Assembly (NCBI GenBank): GCA_947259765.1
Contig: CAMYNG010000002.1
Location: 62,001-126,000 of the forward strand
From: an uncultured Ectothiorhodospiraceae bacterium
GTDB taxonomy: Bacteria > Pseudomonadota > Gammaproteobacteria > CAMYNG01
Length of the DNA stretch: 64,000 nucleotides
Direction: 5' to 3'
Shown: positions 19,845 to 30,073 of the stretch, piece after piece
How the letters are laid out: each line of letters opens with the position of its first letter
Numbering within the stretch: the stretch's first letter is position 1
The notes under the pieces: generated by a model
What the model was told of the DNA's origin: nothing
Seen by the model: only the letters and a program-made list of their open reading frames with translations
Database searches by the model: none
Program-made: the position numbers and the translations under genes

Positions 19845-21215
19845 TTAAGCACACATTTGCAGGGCGATGGCGTTCAGGCGTTCACCTTCCTGAATAATCT
19901 CATCCGCCGCAAGGTAAACATCCTCTTCCAGCAGGCCGACTTTCTCTATTAAATCCAACGGAAGTTCATCGCTTGCAGCGTCGGAAATACCGTGTGTTTT
20001 CAGCAACCGCTCGGTGATTAAAAGCAGGTTGATATAGTCCTCGTATTTACCCTCGTACTGGCTATTGTGGTGCTCACGGGTTGCGATCACCAGTTCTTCC
20101 GGCATCTCCCAGGCTTTCATCACCAGCCCTCCGACTTCGGTGTGCGTAACCCCAAGCACACTGCGCTCAATTTGAGTAACGTGTTTTTTAGGATTATCCT
20201 TAAACAGCCTGTTTATTTTGGCAAAATCAGACTTAAACAGGTTGGCGATCACGAAAACCCCAAAATCATGTAACAATCCCACAAGGTATGCAGTACCAAA
20301 ATCAAGCCGTCGCGAACTTGGCATTAGCAGCGACAAGCGTTGCATTAACGCCGCACTATAAGTGGCCTCGCGCCAAAGCCGCTCGCCGCCCAGCGGTCCA
20401 TCGGCCGGTAATGTAAATTGACGTCCTATGGATAATCCCAACGCGAGGTCCATTACCGCACTCACACCCAGTACGCGGAAGATCGCGTCTTTTAGAGTTT
20501 TGACCGAACCTGCGTGACCAAAAAAAGCCGAATTGGCGTAGCGAATGACTTGCGCAGCAAGCGCCGGATCGCATTCAACCACCGCAGACAGCTCATCCGT
20601 AGTAAAATCCTTTTTCGCCCGCAGTGCGAAAATCTGGCTGGCTGTATCGGACATGGGGGGTAAATCATAGAGTTTCTTCAAACGCTCGCGAACCGAAACC
20701 ACCGGCATTTCCACACTGGCATCGGTGGGCGTAACGCTGGGTTCAGAAAAGGATACGCCAATAATTTCATCGCTGATGATGTCCTGAAGTTCATCAGTTT
20801 CCAATATAAAACCCTGCCCCGTATCTGCGGCACAGTAATAAACCGAGGTTTGGTTACTCAAGGCCTCGTCCAGCAGTACGTGCAAACCACCGGGGGTATT
20901 CAAACGGGGAAGTGTACCGTTTGACAGGCCTTGTAAAACTTCGGCCAGGGCTTCGCCCTTAAGCGGACGGATTTCATGTCCCATTGCCTTACTAAGTTTT
21001 TCTGCTGCGAAACTATGGCTGGCAGGATAGAGGACTAAATAGAGATCGGCATCGTTTGTGAGAAGTCGGGCTTTAATGGTGTGATCCAGTGGCACATCGG
21101 GTATGGAACTCTCCGGTCCCACCAGGGGGATCTCGGTGAACTCGACACCATAGGCATGCAATATGGATTTAAAAAATGTTGAAAACGCCACACCCACTCC
21201 TGAACCCATGACCAA
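19845..21215 (-). CDS. HDOD domain protein with N-terminal YbaK/aminoacyl-tRNA deacylase-like domain
   Basis: N-term 'YLVLYPASHSFAAEKLSKAMGHEIRPLKGEALAEVL' YbaK-like; C-term HDOD 'LPPMSDTASQIFALRAKKDFTTDELSAVVECDPALAAQVIRYANSAFFG' and 'LLHDFGVFVIANLF'. Confidence 0.85.
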   Translation of the reverse strand: MVMGSGVGVAFSTFFKSILHAYGVEFTEIPLVGPESSIPDVPLDHTIKARLLTNDADLYLVLYPASHSFAAEKLSKAMGHEIRPLKGEALAEVLQGLSNGTLPRLNTPGGLHVLLDEALSNQTSVYYCAADTGQGFILETDELQDIISDEIIGVSFSEPSVTPTDASVEMPVVSVRERLKKLYDLPPMSDTASQIFALRAKKDFTTDELSAVVECDPALAAQVIRYANSAFFGHAGSVKTLKDAIFRVLGVSAVMDLALGLSIGRQFTLPADGPLGGERLWREATYSAALMQRLSLLMPSSRRLDFGTAYLVGLLHDFGVFVIANLFKSDFAKINRLFKDNPKKHVTQIERSVLGVTHTEVGGLVMKAWEMPEELVIATREHHNSQYEGKYEDYINLLLITERLLKTHGISDAASDELPLDLIEKVGLLEEDVYLAADEIIQEGERLNAIALQMCA

Positions 21216-21514
21216 CCCACGTCGATTCGAGAAGCCCCTTTTGTAATTTAGAATTCCCTAATGTATTTTCGGGGTGCTATCGAACAACAATCAGCTAACA
21301 GCAAACTAACAGAAATGCACCGTCAGATGCCAGTAATCATAGTTCAGGTAAATTTATTTTCACCTGCTAAAAGGTGTTATGCGGGCGTCACGCACTTTCT
21401 CACCGCGCGGAATCCGATTTCAAAAAGACGAACCATAAGGGACACTTTGTGCTTGCCTAAACTGGTATTACCCCCACAGGGAGCGCGGAACCCCGTAGTT
21501 GCAGCAGGTATGCA

Positions 21515-23344
21515 ATGACCCAATCCACACTAAACCTAGCGATTAACCCGACTACGTCCGAAACAGCTCCAGGTTATGGCTGGCGCTGGGTCTTATCGGT
21601 CGCGTTGCAACATCGTCGCCAACTAGTCCTTGCCCAAATCGTGGGTATATTCGCCGTGCTGGCCAACGTACCGATCCCGTTGTTGATGCCGCTGCTGGTG
21701 GACGAGGTGCTGCTCGATAAACCCGGCGCCCTGGTACAAGCCATGAACCGGTTTTTCCCTGTCGAGTGGCAGGGACCGATTTTATATATCGGCGCTATCC
21801 TTATTGTCACGATCACGCTGCGCGTACTCGCTGTGGCCCTCGGCGTTTGGCAAACCCGGCAATTCACGTTGATTGCAAAGGACGTCACATACCGCATGCG
21901 TCGTCGTTTGCTGGACTTTCTGCAGCGAATCTCCATGGCCGAGTATGAAACTCTCGGTAGCGGCGCCGTTTCATCACGTTTTGTTACCGATATAAATGCA
22001 GTGGATGAATTTATCGGCGCGTCCATAAGCAAACTACTGATTGCAGTGCTAAGTCTGATTGGTATAAGTGCGGTGTTACTCTGGATGCATTGGCAGCTTG
22101 CGCTTTTTATCCTGCTGATGAACCCGGTGGTGATTTACATCACGGTGATTTTAGGTAAGAGGGTTAAACATCTTAAAAGGCATGAAAACTCTGCCTTTGA
22201 GATTTTTCAGCAGGCGCTTGTCGAAACGCTGGATGCAATACAACAAATCCGCGCCAGTAATCGCGAACGTCACTATTTGTCGGTAGTCATCGACAAGGCG
22301 CGTGACATTCGTCAGCATTCGGCAGCATTTTCCTGGCGCAGCGATGCGGCGAACCGACTTTCGTTTGTCGTATTTCTGATTGGCTTTGACACATTCCGCG
22401 CTATTAGCATGCTGATGGTGGTGTTCTCCGATTTAAGTATTGGGCAGATGATGGCGGTGTTCGGCTACCTTTGGTTCATGATGAGCCCGGTGCAGGAAAT
22501 TCTTAATGTGCAGTACTCCTGGTACAGCGCCAAGGCTGCACTCACACGAATCAACGAATTGCTGCAATTGGAACAGGAACCTCGCTACCCGCAAAATAAA
22601 AACCCATTCCTGGACAATGAAACCGTTGGCATTCGTCTGGATGATGTCAGCTTTGCCTATGGCAACACCGAGCCGGTGCTCAACCACGTTTCACTGGACA
22701 TTCAACCGGGAGAAAAAATTGCGCTGGTAGGTGCCAGTGGCGGAGGCAAGTCGACACTGGTGCAAGTAATACTCGGGCTGTACCCGGCCAGTTCGGGCAT
22801 GCTGTATTTCGATAATGTACCCATAACGGAGATAGGTCTGGACGTGGTGCGCGACAACGTCGCTACCGTTTTACAACACCCCGCCATGTTTAACGATACC
22901 ATTCGCAACAACCTTACCTTGGGTCGTGATCTTACCGATGACCAGTTATGGCAGGCACTGGATATCGCCCAGCTAAAAGATGTTGTTGCCGAAATGAGTT
23001 CCAGCCTGGATACCGTTATCGGTCAAAGTGGTATCCGTCTATCGGGCGGACAGCAACAACGTTTGGCCATCGCGCGTATGCTATTGGGAAACCCCAAAGC
23101 GGTCATTCTGGACGAAGCCACTTCCGCTTTGGATTCCTCGACCGAGGCCAGATTGCATCAGGCCATGAGTACCTTTTTACAAAACCGCACCACGCTAATC
23201 ATTGCCCATCGTCTAAGTGCGGTGAAGCAGGCTGATCGGGTTTACGTGTTTGAGGACGGCAATATCATCGAAGAAGGTGCGCATGACGAACTCATTAAGA
23301 GTAACGGACTATATGCGCGTCTGTACGGCAAGGCGCAGCACTAA
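21515..23344 (+). CDS. ABC transporter, fused permease/ATP-binding protein
   Basis: TM domain plus Walker A 'GASGGGKSTLVQVI', signature 'LSGGQQQRLAIARML', Walker B 'AVILDEATSALD'. Confidence 0.95.
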   Translation: MTQSTLNLAINPTTSETAPGYGWRWVLSVALQHRRQLVLAQIVGIFAVLANVPIPLLMPLLVDEVLLDKPGALVQAMNRFFPVEWQGPILYIGAILIVTITLRVLAVALGVWQTRQFTLIAKDVTYRMRRRLLDFLQRISMAEYETLGSGAVSSRFVTDINAVDEFIGASISKLLIAVLSLIGISAVLLWMHWQLALFILLMNPVVIYITVILGKRVKHLKRHENSAFEIFQQALVETLDAIQQIRASNRERHYLSVVIDKARDIRQHSAAFSWRSDAANRLSFVVFLIGFDTFRAISMLMVVFSDLSIGQMMAVFGYLWFMMSPVQEILNVQYSWYSAKAALTRINELLQLEQEPRYPQNKNPFLDNETVGIRLDDVSFAYGNTEPVLNHVSLDIQPGEKIALVGASGGGKSTLVQVILGLYPASSGMLYFDNVPITEIGLDVVRDNVATVLQHPAMFNDTIRNNLTLGRDLTDDQLWQALDIAQLKDVVAEMSSSLDTVIGQSGIRLSGGQQQRLAIARMLLGNPKAVILDEATSALDSSTEARLHQAMSTFLQNRTTLIIAHRLSAVKQADRVYVFEDGNIIEEGAHDELIKSNGLYARLYGKAQH

Positions 23345-23352
23345 TTTCTCTT

Positions 23353-24261
23353 TTACAAACCCATGCCACCTAACCACACGCCTATGGGGCCGCTGGCGTC
23401 GTTTAATAGTGTTTCATGATCGCCACTCAATACCTGGTAGCGGCTTTTTACACTGGTAATTTTACTTGCCAAACCGGCAAAATTGAACGTTACGGTCCGC
23501 GGATCTTGACTACCGGCCAGCCACAGTACCGGTACGTTCAGCAGTGATGCGACTTGCCGGATATCCGGAAATTCATCCAGTGCATGATAGGACCAATAGA
23601 CCCGCGGCGTAGCTGCGACCTGTACGGATTCACCGTTACTTCGAGTATCAAACAAAGCCGGGATGTTGGCCATGCCGTTATCCATCATTTGCTGCGCCAA
23701 CGCCATACTCTTCACAATGTCGTGTTGCAGGGCGCCGTCAAGATGCAAGAGGTGATCGGGTGCAATGGAGATAACCGCCTTAATTGATTTTAAAGAACCA
23801 GTTGCTGCATAGCGCAGCGCGAGTGTAGCACCCATTTTGTGGCCCGCAACAACGACACTTCGGCCTTTCTCCGCCTCGGCTGCGGCCAATTGAGCAACAT
23901 AGGTCAAACCCTCACATGCACTACCGGTCCAGGATGCTGTCGACCAGGGCATGTAAGGTGCAACTACATTGAGGTTGGCCGCAGACAAATCATGCAGAAA
24001 TATTTGTAAATTTTCACCGAGTGGGGTGGACAGTTTGTCGTGCAGGACGATGACGGTGCTTGTTGCGCTGTCAGTCACTGCTGGAATCACGACTGGATTC
24101 ATCGCCGGTACATAAGCGGTTGTGTCATCACAGCTTGAGGTCAACGGGGCCACAGTGTCACTACTTTCGCTCCCACTCTCGCCCCCACCGCAAGCAACAA
24201 TTAACAACGGTATAAGAACCGATATTAGTAGTTGTGTAAGTTTGTAACAAATCCGTTTCAT
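23353..24261 (-). CDS. alpha/beta-hydrolase-like lipoprotein (DUF3530-like)
   Basis: Lipobox 'LIVACGGG'; 'STVIVLHDKLSTPLGENLQIFLHDLSAANLNVVAPYMPW', 'VVVAGHKMGATLALRYAA'. Confidence 0.7.
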   Translation of the reverse strand: MKRICYKLTQLLISVLIPLLIVACGGGESGSESSDTVAPLTSSCDDTTAYVPAMNPVVIPAVTDSATSTVIVLHDKLSTPLGENLQIFLHDLSAANLNVVAPYMPWSTASWTGSACEGLTYVAQLAAAEAEKGRSVVVAGHKMGATLALRYAATGSLKSIKAVISIAPDHLLHLDGALQHDIVKSMALAQQMMDNGMANIPALFDTRSNGESVQVAATPRVYWSYHALDEFPDIRQVASLLNVPVLWLAGSQDPRTVTFNFAGLASKITSVKSRYQVLSGDHETLLNDASGPIGVWLGGMGL

Positions 24262-24442
24262 TTAGCTTCCATTCGCTGTTTTATGTAGCTTCATACTTGT
24301 TCAGAACGCGGTGTCCAGAATACCGTCAATTAGCTATTTTACCGCCCAGCGCCACCCAACTCGATAATCAATAGGACCTAGCACGCATTAACGCTGTCCG
24401 GTAGGCAGTCCCGAAAAACCGATCGCGGCCAACTTCCGCCGG

Positions 24443-25522
24443 CTACTCGTCCGTTAACTGAGCCAGCCTTTTCTCGACATCCTGCAAGCGCTTGCGCAGT
24501 TCAACCAGTCGATGAGCGACAGCAATATTCTTAAAGTAGTCACGCATGGGTTGAATTGGAATGCCGGCATATACGCCAGGTTTTTCGACATCACTCATAA
24601 CCCCGGCGCGATGAACCAACGCCACGTCATCGGCAATACTGACGTGATCGGTGATGGCCGCCTGACCGCTGATAATAACCCGCTTGCCGATGCGGACTGA
24701 GCCGGCGACGCCGGTTTGCGCAACAATGACACAGTCTTCATCCATAACCACGTTGTGCGCGATATGGCACAAGGCATCAAACTTACAACCGGCGCCAATT
24801 CGTGTTTCATCATAAGTCGCACGGTCGATATTACAATTGGCTCCCAACACTACATCATCCTCGATAACGACTTTGCCCAGTTGTGGAATCCGGTACCGTT
24901 TACCCTTGTCATCTTCAGCAAAACCGAATCCCTCCATACCGACGATGCAACCGGCTTTGACGATAACGCGGCTGCCAATTTCACAGTCATAACCGATCAC
25001 GACATTTGAATGAATGACTGTCGACGCACCGATACTCACACCCTCTTCGATGACGGCATTGGCCATGATGACACTGCCTTGATCGATACATACGTCGCGA
25101 CCAATCACAACACCGGGGCCCACAACGACGTCATCCGCAAGCTGCGCCGACTCATGGACCACCGCAGACTCATGGATCTGGCCCCACTCGCTCTGTCGCA
25201 CATCGCGATCGACATACGCCTGCCGCAAAAGTGCGTGTGCAAGTTTGACATTTTTACTGGTCAACACGGCAGTGTGAGGCAAGCCGAAAAATTGTTCCGC
25301 CAGCTCCACCGTAGTCACCACTGCCGATGGCGCCGCGGCAAATACGCGCTCAACTTTGTCTGCGTCGGCAACAAATACCAAAGACGTGTTACCGGCACGT
25401 TCCACGGGAACGATACAGTCCACCTCAGTATCCGGTCCATGCCGGGCCTCGAGGATGCCACGTGACTGAAACTCGGCAAGTATTTCGCTTGCCCGTTTGT
25501 TCATCGATGCAGACGTCGTCAT
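24443..25522 (-). CDS. lpxD: LpxD-like UDP-3-O-(3-hydroxyacyl)glucosamine N-acyltransferase
   Basis: Hexapeptide-repeat left-handed beta-helix; '[39 protein letters not shown]', 'CHIAHNV' catalytic His, '[21 protein letters not shown]'. Confidence 0.9.
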   Translation of the reverse strand: MTTSASMNKRASEILAEFQSRGILEARHGPDTEVDCIVPVERAGNTSLVFVADADKVERVFAAAPSAVVTTVELAEQFFGLPHTAVLTSKNVKLAHALLRQAYVDRDVRQSEWGQIHESAVVHESAQLADDVVVGPGVVIGRDVCIDQGSVIMANAVIEEGVSIGASTVIHSNVVIGYDCEIGSRVIVKAGCIVGMEGFGFAEDDKGKRYRIPQLGKVVIEDDVVLGANCNIDRATYDETRIGAGCKFDALCHIAHNVVMDEDCVIVAQTGVAGSVRIGKRVIISGQAAITDHVSIADDVALVHRAGVMSDVEKPGVYAGIPIQPMRDYFKNIAVAHRLVELRKRLQDVEKRLAQLTDE

Positions 25523-25649
25523 AATCACACTCCGTTTTCTTGTGCAGAAAGCTACCAAGAACAAAAGAATGGACTATGCAGGAAGTCATCACCAGATCCA
25601 AGTCAGTTCGAAGCCAGAGTCGGGTCAGGTTCAAGCCCGATCAGGCCGG

Positions 25650-26387
25650 CTACTGGAACGCTTGTCCTGGCAAAGACTGGCCATCCCGACTGATGTAGAC
25701 CGTCATTGCCAGACTTCCATCGTCTCGCTCCTCGCGTGTATAAAATGCGTCGGCATCATTGAAGCCCGCGGCGGGAACGAACGCATGCAGGTACTGCATC
25801 TCGGCCTCCGCGTCGGCAAGATCTATATCAAGACGGCAGACGCTCGTTCGACATAGCACATTACTTACAGAACCCGCTTCGAGCTCGGGTTGTTCTGCAG
25901 CCGTAAGAATATTCTGCTCCATATGCGGCGCCCAGTGCTGGTCGAGAGGTTCGGTACCCAATACTTCTTCCAGCTCAGCGACTGTTTCCCGCGTCTTTTG
26001 TTGTTCGGCTGCCAGTTCATCCTGGGGCGATGTAGGATTGACCTCGATATCAGACGCTCCCTCACTTTTCTCATAGGAACCCGACAATTCGGAGTGCGCA
26101 GGAATCGCTTGATCCACTTGCGAAGCTTGCACAGCGTCATCACCTTGGCCAGTTTGCACTCGATTGTTTAACAGTTCGTTCATCTGCCAGTCGAGCGTGG
26201 CAACCTTTGAATCGATTGCATCGAGGTCCTGGTTGTATTGATTCTTGTTAACAAAATCGTCAGAAGAATTCCATGCAACCGCGGCGCGGTTGGTACTCGC
26301 TGAATCGGGATCGTGATTAATAAATACAATGGCAGCCACCACGAGCACACCGGCAGATACCGCCGCCAGTTTGTAAGTTCCTTTCAT
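25650..26387 (-). CDS. hypothetical membrane-anchored protein
   Basis: 245 aa; N-terminal 'LAAVSAGVLVVAAIVFI' TM/signal; RBS upstream. Confidence 0.65.
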   Translation of the reverse strand: MKGTYKLAAVSAGVLVVAAIVFINHDPDSASTNRAAVAWNSSDDFVNKNQYNQDLDAIDSKVATLDWQMNELLNNRVQTGQGDDAVQASQVDQAIPAHSELSGSYEKSEGASDIEVNPTSPQDELAAEQQKTRETVAELEEVLGTEPLDQHWAPHMEQNILTAAEQPELEAGSVSNVLCRTSVCRLDIDLADAEAEMQYLHAFVPAAGFNDADAFYTREERDDGSLAMTVYISRDGQSLPGQAFQ

Positions 26388-26467
26388 TTTAAATCTCCCT
26401 GTAATTTAACCCCGGGAGTCAGCCGTGTTGACCAACTCCCGGGCCTGTTTTGGCTTTGTTACCTGCG

Positions 26468-26953
26468 TTACTGTTCGTCCAGCCGATAGGCAATAATTCG
26501 AGACTTCTGTGAGTGCGACGTCCCAGCCGCAGGTGAAAGCGCACACCAATAATAGATGTGGCCATTATTGTAGTCTGCCATCGGATTAAAATTGATCGTG
26601 CGGTATCCGATGCCACTGGCGTTACGGAACTGAACGTGATTGGCGGTACCGTAGTAGCTCTTCGCGTACAGATTGCACAAGAAACCGGAACTCGTTGCCT
26701 TGTAGACCCGTACGTTTGAACTGCCGATATTGCCATAGACGATGTCTCGCGTCACAGGACACTCAACGGTTAAGGACCCACTGGTGGAGTCATTACGCAC
26801 TTCTCCACCGGCATAGGATCCGTTGCCCAGTGACTTCTGGCACATGATACCCGGGTAGACCTTACCGTCGACGGCAAACGCACTCTGGACCATCATAAAA
26901 CTGGCTGCCACGAACACGAATGCAAATACAGTTTTCAAACTTAAATTAATCAT
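26468..26953 (-). CDS. hypothetical secreted protein
   Basis: 161 aa; signal peptide 'LKTVFAFVFVAASFMMVQSAFA' followed by 'VDGKVYPGIMCQKSLG'; paired cysteines. Confidence 0.65.
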   Translation of the reverse strand: MINLSLKTVFAFVFVAASFMMVQSAFAVDGKVYPGIMCQKSLGNGSYAGGEVRNDSTSGSLTVECPVTRDIVYGNIGSSNVRVYKATSSGFLCNLYAKSYYGTANHVQFRNASGIGYRTINFNPMADYNNGHIYYWCALSPAAGTSHSQKSRIIAYRLDEQ

Positions 26954-27086
26954 CTCGCTCTCCTTGCTGTTGATGGGTTATTCCCGAACACAGGATATAC
27001 AACCGATGCGTTCGGCCGCGTGGAACTATCACAGATTTACAACGTGAAAAATTACCTGGCAAACTCATCTGCTTTTACCGCGCCAT

Positions 27087-27112
27087 AAAAAAACCCCTCC
27101 ATGGGAGGGGTT
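27087..27112 (-). terminator. intrinsic terminator of the DUF4382/DUF5666 lipoprotein gene
   Basis: AACCCCTCC-ATG-GGAGGGGTT (27092-27112) with A-run 27087-27093 (U-tract on minus strand). Confidence 0.85.
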
Positions 27113-27138
27113 ACAACCACGCGGTTGTGGAAGATGGA

Positions 27139-28671
27139 TTAAGGAGAGGAAATCGCACTTAAATCCACAACCGTCCAGGCATCAAAATCAGCAGGCGCCC
27201 GTCCAAAGGCGGTGACATGCCCACGCACAGCGACGGGGGTACCGGTAACGATCGCCGACACGTCAAGCACACCAGTATTAATTTCGTAACTTGCCGGATC
27301 GGCATCGTTTACGGCATCCGTTCCGCTACCCGTAAAGTCATACAAATCCGCGTTACGACCGTTAATGCTCGTGACATTAACAACAAACGGAAATTGTGCG
27401 TCGACCAGGGCCGCTGCTCGACTGCCATGCACTGATGATAACTCCATACGCACATGACCGTTGGCGGCATCCAGTTCCAGTGCATCGATATCCGTGTTGG
27501 TCAGCGTGCCAAAAACGGCCACACGCTGGCCGATCGAAATATCACTGCTTGCAGCCGGCTCCATGCTCAACTGCTTGCTGACTGTCGTACTGTCGGCAAG
27601 CTGTACGGTGACGGCATCGTTAAAAATAGCGCTGCCATCCGTGCGTTGCAAAGTCGCTCCACGCACGGTAAGTGTATTACCGCTACGCGCCATGACACTG
27701 CCCTTGACCACATCCAGGTCGCCACCGGGCACACTGGATCCTGCATAGACCTGCGTGGCCCTGAAACGTCGGGGTTGTCTATGAATATCACCAATAACAA
27801 TCACACCGGTGAATTGTTGCGTTAATTCAAGTGCAGCCAGTCCCGCCTCACCTTGATAGTTGATGCCGTCAATCTCATAAACAGTTTCGTTATCGGTAAA
27901 CACGTTCAACACACCAAAGTGCCGCTGATGCTCGGCAATACGATGCCGAAACGGTCGCATGTAAACCTGGAACTTGCTGGCAGCAACATCGACCTGCTTG
28001 AGTGGCCCGCGCAGACGATGCGTTTTATTGTGTTCTGCTTCCACTTCTGCAAGCAGGAACGGTTCAACCGTCGCACTCGGCACGCCTTGCGCATCAAAGC
28101 TCACGGTATTGGAGGCTTTGAGATCAAAATCCAAAGTCAGATGTGCGGGAATGCCGGGCGCAATGGGTAACTGATTACGGCCTTCGAGCCGCACCGAAAC
28201 TGCCAGTGTCGTGAGCGGAGTGCCGTCGGTATCAACAAGCGTATCGACTTGCACGGCGTCACCGGCAGCATTCTCAACCCAGATGTCGGCATTACTGTAG
28301 TCGAGCACCAGACTGCCTTTCACATAGATGCCCGAAGGGATCGTCGCCGCCGTCAGAAACTCGGTCATTTCCGTGTACTGAGCGAAATCGACACGGGTGT
28401 TCAAGGGCAAGGTTTCCACCACCACGCCGTTGGCCTTGGTCAGCGTCAGAGACACGACATCGACAGTATAAGTGGCGAAGTCGCCTTCAGCATCGGTCAG
28501 TGCAACGACAACTTCACCACTACCACTGTCGGCGGCAGTGGTATCGGTGTCACCGCCTCCGCCACAGGCACTGAGCCCCAAACCCGTGCCAAAAATCAAC
28601 GCCAGCAATGCCCAGGCGGAGAGCCAGCGGCGACCACGCCGCGGAGAAAAATTATAGATGACGGACATCAT
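27139..28671 (-). CDS. DUF4382/DUF5666-like lipoprotein
   Basis: Lipobox 'LGLSACGGGG'; 'VALTDAEGDFATYTVDVVSLTLTKANGVVVETLPLNTRVDFAQYTEM' plus repeated beta-rich DUF5666-like segments. Confidence 0.8.
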   Translation of the reverse strand: MMSVIYNFSPRRGRRWLSAWALLALIFGTGLGLSACGGGGDTDTTAADSGSGEVVVALTDAEGDFATYTVDVVSLTLTKANGVVVETLPLNTRVDFAQYTEMTEFLTAATIPSGIYVKGSLVLDYSNADIWVENAAGDAVQVDTLVDTDGTPLTTLAVSVRLEGRNQLPIAPGIPAHLTLDFDLKASNTVSFDAQGVPSATVEPFLLAEVEAEHNKTHRLRGPLKQVDVAASKFQVYMRPFRHRIAEHQRHFGVLNVFTDNETVYEIDGINYQGEAGLAALELTQQFTGVIVIGDIHRQPRRFRATQVYAGSSVPGGDLDVVKGSVMARSGNTLTVRGATLQRTDGSAIFNDAVTVQLADSTTVSKQLSMEPAASSDISIGQRVAVFGTLTNTDIDALELDAANGHVRMELSSVHGSRAAALVDAQFPFVVNVTSINGRNADLYDFTGSGTDAVNDADPASYEINTGVLDVSAIVTGTPVAVRGHVTAFGRAPADFDAWTVVDLSAISSP

Positions 28672-28985
28672 GAACCCCCTTGATGATCAAATGGTTATCC
28701 GGTCCCGTGGCAACCATGCCACACGCGTTCTAACCGGCTTCAGGGGGATCAACGTCGCAGCACTGAATTGGTTGACTGGAAAACTCAATAAAACGAAAAA
28801 AGTAGCCCTTGTTTCGACGGGATATAGGCATAACCTGAATAGATACGGGATATTTTTGGCGTATATACAAAAGGTAAGATTGAAAAACCGTGGGCGGAAC
28901 GGCATATTTCGGTAATATGCCAACAATTTGTTGCGGCTGGGCCCGTCCGGCCCATAACGCGGGGCATGATCCGGAGAAAGAAGAT

Positions 28986-30032
28986 ATGGCAAGACCGGCA
29001 CGCAAACTCGATATTCCTGCACCACCGGCGTTTTCGGTTCCACCGATGACGGATCCAACGGTGCACGATCCGCAGGAACGTGAGCGGCTTATCAGTCGCA
29101 TCAAGGCACTGTTGGAATCCGAAAATGCCGTATTGGTGGCGCACTACTACACTGACGAAGATCTGCAGCGCGTTGCCGAAGAAACCGGCGGCTTGGTTGC
29201 CGATTCGCTGGAAATGGCCCGCTTCGGTAACCGCCATCCGGCAACTACACTGGTTGTCGCCGGCGTACGCTTTATGGGCGAAACCGCGAAAATTCTCAAC
29301 CCGGAGAAACGCGTGTTGATGCCCACACTGGAAGCGGAGTGCTCACTCGATCTCGGTTGTCCGGCGGGCGAATTTATCCCATTTTGCGATGCGCACCCGG
29401 ACCGGACCGTGGTTGTCTACGCGAATACCAGCGCCGCCGTAAAGGCTCGCGCGGATTGGGTCGTGACCTCAAGTATTGGTATCAAGGTTGTGCGTTATCT
29501 ACACCAGCGCGGCGAGAAAATTCTCTGGGCGCCCGACCGCCACCTCGGACACTACATTCAGCAGCAAACCGGTGCAGACATGGTGCTGTGGAAAGGCTCC
29601 TGTGTCGTACACGAAGCATTCAAATCCGGACTATTGCAGAAGGTTCGTGAAGAACATCCGCAAGCCGCGGTACTTGTGCATCCCGAATCGCCGGAGGATA
29701 TTATCAGCCAGGCAGACGTCGTCGGCTCAACCACGCAATTGATAAAGGCCAGTCAGGAGTTGCCAAACTCCACATTCATTGTCGCTACCGACCGCGGTAT
29801 TTTCTACAAAATGAGGCAGGCCGCGCCACATAAGCAATTTATCGAGGCCCCCACTGGCGGCAAAGGGGCAACCTGTGTGAGTTGCGCACATTGTCCGTGG
29901 ATGGCCATGAACGGCCTGCGCAATCTGGCCGAAACGCTGGAAGCCGGTTGCAACGAAATTCATGTTGACGAAGATATACGGCAACGTGCATTGCGCGCCA
30001 CCCAACGCATGATCGACTTTCGCGATGCGTGA
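28986..30032 (+). CDS. nadA: quinolinate synthase NadA
   Basis: '[32 protein letters not shown]', '[16 protein letters not shown]', 'GSCVVHEAF', '[15 protein letters not shown]' cluster-ligand region. Confidence 0.95.
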   Translation: MARPARKLDIPAPPAFSVPPMTDPTVHDPQERERLISRIKALLESENAVLVAHYYTDEDLQRVAEETGGLVADSLEMARFGNRHPATTLVVAGVRFMGETAKILNPEKRVLMPTLEAECSLDLGCPAGEFIPFCDAHPDRTVVVYANTSAAVKARADWVVTSSIGIKVVRYLHQRGEKILWAPDRHLGHYIQQQTGADMVLWKGSCVVHEAFKSGLLQKVREEHPQAAVLVHPESPEDIISQADVVGSTTQLIKASQELPNSTFIVATDRGIFYKMRQAAPHKQFIEAPTGGKGATCVSCAHCPWMAMNGLRNLAETLEAGCNEIHVDEDIRQRALRATQRMIDFRDA

Positions 30033-30073
30033 GAATTTTTTATCCGCAGCAAAAGTACCCGTGCGGTAGTCAT

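Noticed and set aside
21261-21518. 85-aa plus-strand ORF overlapping the ABC transporter start
   Set aside because: Could be a leader peptide, but has no RBS and random-looking composition; no support beyond position.
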